NCBI RefSeq assembly: GCF_001421665.1
Contig: NZ_LMKV01000023.1
Location: 65,879 to 129,878 of the forward strand
DNA from: Sphingobium sp. Leaf26
Lineage (GTDB): Bacteria; Pseudomonadota; Alphaproteobacteria; Sphingomonadales; Sphingomonadaceae
Direction of reading: 5' to 3'
DNA length: 64,000 nucleotides
Shown piece by piece: positions 58,520 to 64,000 of this stretch. The position numbers and the translations under genes are program-made. Under the pieces are notes generated by a model. It did not search any database. It worked only from the letters and a program-made list of their open reading frames with translations, and was not told the DNA's origin. Every line of letters begins with the position of its first letter. Positions within the stretch are counted from its first letter, which is position 1.

Positions 58520-59542
58520 TCAGTCCTTCATGATCTTGTTGATAGCTTCGCGGATACGCACCGGGCCGGGGAAATAGGCCCATTCCAGACTATGTGGATA
58601 AGGCGTGTCGAAACCGGTGACGCGCTCGATCGGCGCTTCGAGATGATAGAAGCAACGTTCCTGCACCTGGGCGAGCAATTCCGCGCCGAAACCGCTGGTC
58701 CGGGTCGCTTCATGCACGATCAGGCAGCGCCCGGTCTTGCGCACCGACGCCTCGATCGTGTCGATGTCCAGCGGCACCAGACTGCGCAGATCGACAATCT
58801 CGGCATCGACACCGTGCGCGGCGACTGTGTTCTCCACCACATGCACCATCGTGCCGTAGCAAAGGATGGTCAGCGCCTGCCCTTCGCGCGCGATCCGCGC
58901 CTTGCCCAGCGGGATGCGATAATAGCCGGTCGGCACCTGCGCGTCCGCATGGCCCGCCCAACTCTTCGCCGGCGTATCATAATGGCCGTCGAACGGGCCG
59001 TTATAGATGCGCTTGGGTTCAAAGAAAATGGTCGGGTCATTATCCTCGATAGCGGCGATCAGCAGCCCCTTGGCGTCATAGGGGGTGGACGGGATCACCG
59101 TCTTGATCCCCGAACAATGGGTGAAGATGCCTTCGGGCGACTGGCTGTGCGTCTGGCCGCCGAAGATGCCGCCGCCAAAGGGCGACCGCACCGTCATCGG
59201 CGCGATGAATTCACCCGCCGATCGGTAACGCAGCCGCGCCGCTTCCGACACGAGTTGATCCAGCGCGGGGTAGATATAGTCGGCGAACTGGATTTCGGGC
59301 ACCGGGCGCAGGCCATAGGCGCCCATGCCCACCGCCACGCCGATGATCCCGCATTCGGTGATCGGCGTGTCGAACACGCGGTTCTTGCCATATTTCGCCT
59401 GAAGCCCGGCGGTGGCGCGAAACACGCCGCCGAAAAAGCCGACATCCTCGCCCATCACGACCACGGTGGGGTCGCGCTCCATCATGACGTCCATGGCGCT
59501 GTTGATCGCCTGGATCATGTTCATGTGTTGAATATCAGTCAT
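58520..59542 (-). CDS. Branched-chain 2-oxoacid dehydrogenase E1 beta
   Basis: The 340-residue beta subunit of the decarboxylase. It has the thiamine-binding region VVMGEDVGFFGGVFRATAGL, TPITECGIIGVAVGMGAYGL, EIQFADYIYPALDQLVSEAA and RSPFGGGIFGGQTHSQSPEG, all typical of the branched-chain rather than pyruvate form. Six bases separate it from E2. Between it and E1 alpha is a 195-base palindromic repeat region without a gene. Confidence 0.95.
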   Translation of the reverse strand: MTDIQHMNMIQAINSAMDVMMERDPTVVVMGEDVGFFGGVFRATAGLQAKYGKNRVFDTPITECGIIGVAVGMGAYGLRPVPEIQFADYIYPALDQLVSEAARLRYRSAGEFIAPMTVRSPFGGGIFGGQTHSQSPEGIFTHCSGIKTVIPSTPYDAKGLLIAAIEDNDPTIFFEPKRIYNGPFDGHYDTPAKSWAGHADAQVPTGYYRIPLGKARIAREGQALTILCYGTMVHVVENTVAAHGVDAEIVDLRSLVPLDIDTIEASVRKTGRCLIVHEATRTSGFGAELLAQVQERCFYHLEAPIERVTGFDTPYPHSLEWAYFPGPVRIREAINKIMKD

Positions 59543-59575
59543 GGCGCGATCCTTTCCTCGCCCCTGTAGGGGGGA

Positions 59576-59720
59576 GGATAGCGAAGCTTGCCAGCCTGCT
59601 GGCTAGCGTAGCTTGGAGAGGGGGAATAACGGTTGAGGAAGGAGCGGACGCAGCCCCCTCTCCAACCTTCGCTAAGCAGCAAGCTGCTAAGCTACGATAT
59701 CCTCTCCCCGTGGGGAGAGG
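59576..59720. repeat. Palindromic repeat between E1 alpha and E1 beta
   Basis: GGATAGCGAAGCTTGCCAGC... (59576-59624) is inverted at 59653-59702, giving a long imperfect stem. A second hairpin, CCTCTCCCC-GT-GGGGAGAGG (59701-59720), follows. It lies within the operon and has no open gene. Confidence 0.8.
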
Positions 59721-59737
59721 ATTAAGGCACGCCCCCA

Positions 59738-61075
<1,338 letters not shown>

Positions 61076-61173
61076 TTATTAAATTACAACGCCACGAAAG
61101 GCAAGCCTTCCTTACCCATTTTTCCTTTTTGTCATACGATCAACTGTCCAACTCGCTGTCTCCTGGACGGCTT

Positions 61174-62112
61174 TCAGACAGCGACCGGCGCGGAAATATG
61201 AGCCTGCGGCGCGTAATCGCTCACCTCGAAATCCTCGATGCGATAATCGAAGATAGTCGAAGCCCGCCGATTGATCCGCAATTTCGGTGTGCCGGACGGA
61301 ATCCGTGACATCTGCTCCTCCACCAGATCGGCATGGTTGAGGTAAAGATGGACGTCCCCGCCCTGCCAGACCACCTCGCCCGGCTCCAGGTCGCATTGCT
61401 GCGCCAGCATCCGGGTGATCATCGACAGGCCGAAGATATTGAAGGCGAAACCCAGCCCCAGATCGCAACTGCGCTGGAACAACAGGCCGTTCAACCGACC
61501 ATTGGCGACCTGAAACTGGTAAGTCATATGGCAGGGTGGCAGCGCCATCTGCGAAACTTCGGCGACATTCCATCCGGTGAACAGCAGGCGACGCGATCCG
61601 GGGGTAGTGCGAATCGCATCGACCAGCCCGGCAATCTGGTTATGGCCCTGTTCTGCACGGCGGAACAGGCCGTCGCCCGTCGGTTCATAACGCGGCCAGT
61701 TCACCCATTGCGCGCCATAGACCGGCCCCAGATCGCCCCATTGCCGCGCGAAATCCTCGTCCGCGATGATTCGCGCCTCGAACGCATCCCGGTCGATCGC
61801 TTCCCCCATCGCCCGGCGATAGACGTCGAGCGGCCAGTCGGTCCAGATATGCACATTCTGCTTCACCAACTCGCGGATGTTGGTGTCGCCGGTCAGGAAC
61901 CACAGCATCTCCCGCGCCGCGACCTTCCAATAGACGCGCTTGGTGGTCAGCAGCGGCACGGCATCGTCCGCCAGCGAAAATCGCATCGTCGCACCCAGGA
62001 TCGAGCGGGTGCCGACGCCGGTGCGATCGACACGCTCATCGCCGTGACGCCAGATATACCGCATCAGGTCCAGATATTGCTGCTCATAATGGGGAGCGGA
62101 CGAAGAAGACAT
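61174..62112 (-). CDS. thyA: Thymidylate synthase
   Basis: ThyA (312 residues) methylates dUMP to dTMP with methylene-THF. RTGVGTRSILGATMRFSL opens the fold, ALPPCHMTYQFQV contains the nucleophilic Cys, RSCDLGLGFAFNIFG binds dUMP, and VHLYLNHADLVEEQ follows. The start at 62112 (MSSSSAPHYEQQYLDLMRY) fits; the open frame extends 390 bases upstream without homology. Confidence 0.97.
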   Translation of the reverse strand: MSSSSAPHYEQQYLDLMRYIWRHGDERVDRTGVGTRSILGATMRFSLADDAVPLLTTKRVYWKVAAREMLWFLTGDTNIRELVKQNVHIWTDWPLDVYRRAMGEAIDRDAFEARIIADEDFARQWGDLGPVYGAQWVNWPRYEPTGDGLFRRAEQGHNQIAGLVDAIRTTPGSRRLLFTGWNVAEVSQMALPPCHMTYQFQVANGRLNGLLFQRSCDLGLGFAFNIFGLSMITRMLAQQCDLEPGEVVWQGGDVHLYLNHADLVEEQMSRIPSGTPKLRINRRASTIFDYRIEDFEVSDYAPQAHISAPVAV

Positions 62113-62256
62113 ATCGGTCAAGGCAGGTTCCTGGGCATGCGAGTCTGGATCGTCCGGCTGTAGCCCAGCACCGCCGCCGCGCCAATCTGGCGCGCCACTC
62201 CATAATGGATCATCTTGTGCTGGCATGCGCCCCGCCCGTTCCGTCATGCTGGCGCC

Positions 62257-62556
62257 ATGATGGACCGCGACACGTTCCTGCTCGCACTGCTTGATGCTGA
62301 GTGGCGGCCCCACGGCATCATTCCATTGCAACCGGACTGGCGCGGGACATTCGGCCGGCTGCTGGCGATGGACGGCCAATGGCTGGCCCTGATCCAGCAA
62401 CGCACCGTCGGCACATCCTGCCTGCCCCGCCCAGACGACATCATGCTGACCCGCCTGCTCGCCCGCCGCCTGCGCCCGCTCGACATGCAGCTTGCAGACC
62501 ATGTCATCCAGGCTGGCAATACCCGCTTCAGCTTCCGCGCAGAGGGTCTGCTCTGA
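62257..62556 (+). CDS. RadC-like JAB-domain protein without metal ligands
   Basis: A 99-residue protein resembling the C-terminal JAB domain of RadC. PDDIMLTRLLARRLRPLDMQLADHVIQAGNTRFSFRAEGLL corresponds to the RadC pattern ADIEMTRRLVEAGRPLGI...DHVIIG...SFR..GLL. Where RadC has H-N-H-P-S-G-D, this protein has QQRTVGTSCLP, so the zinc-binding JAMM residues are lost. The RadC HhH domain is absent. It is probably not a metallopeptidase; function unknown. It diverges from thyA. Confidence 0.7.
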   Translation: MMDRDTFLLALLDAEWRPHGIIPLQPDWRGTFGRLLAMDGQWLALIQQRTVGTSCLPRPDDIMLTRLLARRLRPLDMQLADHVIQAGNTRFSFRAEGLL

Positions 62557-62594
62557 TGATTTTGCGATCGCTGCAAAAAAACGTCATTGCCCGC

Positions 62595-62623
62595 TTGCCA
62601 GCCCGGAATGCCCCCTCTATAGG
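62595..62623 (+). promoter_or_regulatory. Promoter of tRNA-Pro
   Basis: TTGCCA (62595-62600), 17 bases and TATAGG (62618-62623) precede the tRNA by about 48 bases. Confidence 0.65.
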
Positions 62624-62671
62624 CCCACTCCTGCCTTACGGGGCCGCCCACAAAGCGGTTTCGGCATCGGT

Positions 62672-62748
62672 CGGGGAATAGCTCAGCCTGGTAGAGCACT
62701 GTCTTCGGGAGGCAGGGGCCGGAGGTTCGAATCCTCTTTCCCCGACCA
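62672..62748 (+). tRNA. tRNA-Pro (CGG)
   Basis: A 77-base cloverleaf with encoded CCA. CGGGGAA pairs with TTCCCCG. The anticodon stem CTGTC/GGCAG closes a 7-base loop TTCGGGA with anticodon CGG, which reads CCG. The T arm contains GGTTCGAATCC. Confidence 0.95.
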
Positions 62749-63035
62749 ACTTTCTTCACAGGAAGAAGCGAATTATCAGCGGGATGGCATAGCCATCGCC
62801 GCCGATTTTTTGCGTCCACTCTGCGTCCAACCGCCGCCGTCCAACTGACGCAAGTTTTCGACAGATGACATTTGTCGAAAGTATACAGATCCTTCTTGTG
62901 CATCCGTAAAAGATGTTTGACCCCGCCTGTCCGGGTCGCGATGATCCCCGCCATCACACCGGTCCGGCCCCAGCGCCGTCACCCAATTACAATCCGACCC
63001 GCACTATGCGGGCATAGTCAGGCAGGAGACCTACC
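62749..63035. other. Gene-free spacer between tRNA-Pro and tldD
   Basis: Short frames here look unlike proteins. The stretch holds two GCGTCCA direct repeats (near 62812-62830) and GACATTTGTCGAAAG (near 62866), a partial inverted repeat to TTTTCGACAGATG. It could carry the tldD promoter. No integrase or clear attachment duplicate of the tRNA end is seen. Confidence 0.5.
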
Positions 63036-64000
63036 TTGCATAGACGCGATTTTCTGGCTTTTGGGGCCATGGGCGTGGGCGGCCTTGTCCTCCCCTCCAT
63101 GTTCGGCAAAGTCATTGCCGCAGAGGAACTGAACAGCGCCATCGACGTGGCGGTGAAGAAGAGTCTGGCCGACACCGCCCTGAACGCGGCCAGGAGCGCG
63201 GGCGCCAGCTATGCCGACGTGCGCGTCGGCCGCTACCTGCGCCAGTTCGTCATCACCCGCGAACGCAATGTCGAAAATATCGTCAACACCGAATCGACCG
63301 GTGTCGGCATCCGCGTGATCGCCAACGGCGCCTGGGGCTTTGCCGCCACCAATGACATGTCCGCCGACGCCGTGGCCAAGGCCGCGCAGCAGGCGGTCGC
63401 CATCGCCAAGGCCAATGCCCCGGCCCAGACCTCCCCGGTCCAGCTTGCGCCGACAAAGGGCGTAGGCGAAGTCAGCTGGAAGACGCCGATCGTCAAGAAC
63501 AGCATGACCGTGCCGATCAAGGACAAGGTCGCGTTGCTGATGGACGTCAACGCCGCCGCCATGGATGCGGGCGCGGACTTCATCAATTCGACCCTCTTCC
63601 TGGTCAACGAGCAGAAATATTTCGCCAGCACCGACGGCAGCTATATCGACCAGGACGTCCATCGCATCTGGGCGCCGATGGATGTGACCGCCATCGACAA
63701 GGCGACCGGCAAGTTCCGCAATCGCGAAGGTCTGTCCGCTCCCATGGGCCTGGGCTATGAGTATCTCGACGGCACCGCGTCGGGCAAGACCGTGCTGCCC
63801 AACGGCGTGGTCGTCTACGGCAACAGCTACGATATGAAGCAAGATGCGATCGCCGCCGCCAGGCAGGCGCGCGCGAAACTGAAGGCGCCTTCGGTCAAGC
63901 CGGGCAAGTACGACCTCGTCCTCGACCCGTCGCACACCTGGCTCACCATCCATGAATCGGTCGGCCATCCGCTCGAACTGGACCGCGTACTCGGCTATGA
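63036..64000 (+). CDS. Tat-exported TldD/PmbA-family metalloprotease (partial)
   Basis: The gene runs off the window edge; 321 codons are visible. It starts with TTG 63036 (AGGAG nine bases upstream). The N-terminus has a twin-arginine signal, R-R-D-F-L in HRRDFLAFGAMGVGG, with a hydrophobic core ending near VIAAEE. The TldD fold follows: AGASYADVRVGRY, VGIRVIANGAWGFAATNDMS and, near the edge, the zinc site HESVGHPLELDR (HExxxH). TldD normally pairs with PmbA/TldE; the partner would lie downstream. Export by Tat differs from the cytosolic E. coli enzyme. Confidence 0.88.
   Translation, partial: MHRRDFLAFGAMGVGGLVLPSMFGKVIAAEELNSAIDVAVKKSLADTALNAARSAGASYADVRVGRYLRQFVITRERNVENIVNTESTGVGIRVIANGAWGFAATNDMSADAVAKAAQQAVAIAKANAPAQTSPVQLAPTKGVGEVSWKTPIVKNSMTVPIKDKVALLMDVNAAAMDAGADFINSTLFLVNEQKYFASTDGSYIDQDVHRIWAPMDVTAIDKATGKFRNREGLSAPMGLGYEYLDGTASGKTVLPNGVVVYGNSYDMKQDAIAAARQARAKLKAPSVKPGKYDLVLDPSHTWLTIHESVGHPLELDRVLGY

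Noticed and set aside
62672..63035. Possible integration site at the 3' end of tRNA-Pro
   Set aside because: No integrase, no duplicate of the tRNA end and a normal core gene follows; the GCGTCCA repeats are too short to count as att sites.

Overview
The window is high-GC DNA from an alphaproteobacterium of the order Sphingomonadales, most likely Sphingobium or a close relative. The evidence is a circularly permuted two-piece tmRNA with an ANDNEALAIAA tag, an alphaproteobacterial LexA operator (GTTC-N7-GTTC) in front of lexA, a TonB-dependent receptor, RNase J at the end of a full nuoA-N operon, and DUF1467, DUF2842 and DUF2336-like genes. Nearly all of it is core chromosome. No phage, transposase, plasmid or CRISPR array is visible.

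Layout. 1-5 kb: a surface lipoprotein followed by its TonB receptor, then a small secreted TPR-like protein. 5.2-5.6 kb: ssrA (tmRNA) on the minus strand with its promoter. 5.8-10.7 kb: trpG, then trpD-trpC-moaC-moeA joined by ATGA overlaps, then lexA. 10.7-15.7 kb: comEC (minus), gltX, gltA. 15.7-19.8 kb: a minus-strand group encoding a histidine kinase-like protein and an Hpt-like protein, both without the phospho-accepting histidine, plus a DUF2336-like protein and a degenerate nucleotidyltransferase fused to a membrane domain. 19.9-22.5 kb: a large TipN-like coiled-coil membrane protein. 22.5-41.0 kb: one long minus-strand transcription unit, nuoA-B-C-D-E, a 49-residue membrane protein, nuoF to nuoN, birA, coaX, rnj, DUF1467 and an AAC(6')-like acetyltransferase. 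41.1-45 kb: suhB, a secreted protein, efp, an M23 peptidase and an L,D-transpeptidase. 45.2-53.2 kb: thiE, a gene broken by an in-frame TGA, fba, an MFS transporter (plus), pgk, gap and tkt. 53.3-55.3 kb: a small coiled-coil gene, zapA, 6S RNA, 5-formyltetrahydrofolate cyclo-ligase, DUF2842, and three tandem tRNA-Asp genes. 55.3-61 kb: an AI-2E family transporter, a secreted protein, and the branched-chain 2-oxoacid dehydrogenase genes E1alpha-E1beta-E2. 61-64 kb: thyA, a RadC-like protein without its metal ligands, tRNA-Pro(CGG), and a Tat-exported TldD cut by the window edge.

How the genes fit together. Central carbon and energy metabolism dominates: citrate synthase, lower glycolysis with transketolase and aldolase, a complete NDH-1, and branched-chain keto acid oxidation. 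Tryptophan, molybdopterin, thiamine, CoA, biotin and folate/thymidylate steps are interspersed. Stress and quality-control elements are tmRNA, 6S RNA, LexA and RNase J. Many starts are non-ATG (nuoA, nuoB, the L,D-transpeptidase, tldD, nuoJ, probably birA), and many junctions are 4-base ATGA overlaps, so translational coupling is common.

The least explained material is the histidine-less phosphorelay-like locus at 15.7-19.8 kb, the translationally coupled 49-residue membrane protein inside nuo, the gene with an in-frame TGA at 46212, and several palindromic repeats, one of which sits inside the coding sequence of the E2 linker.
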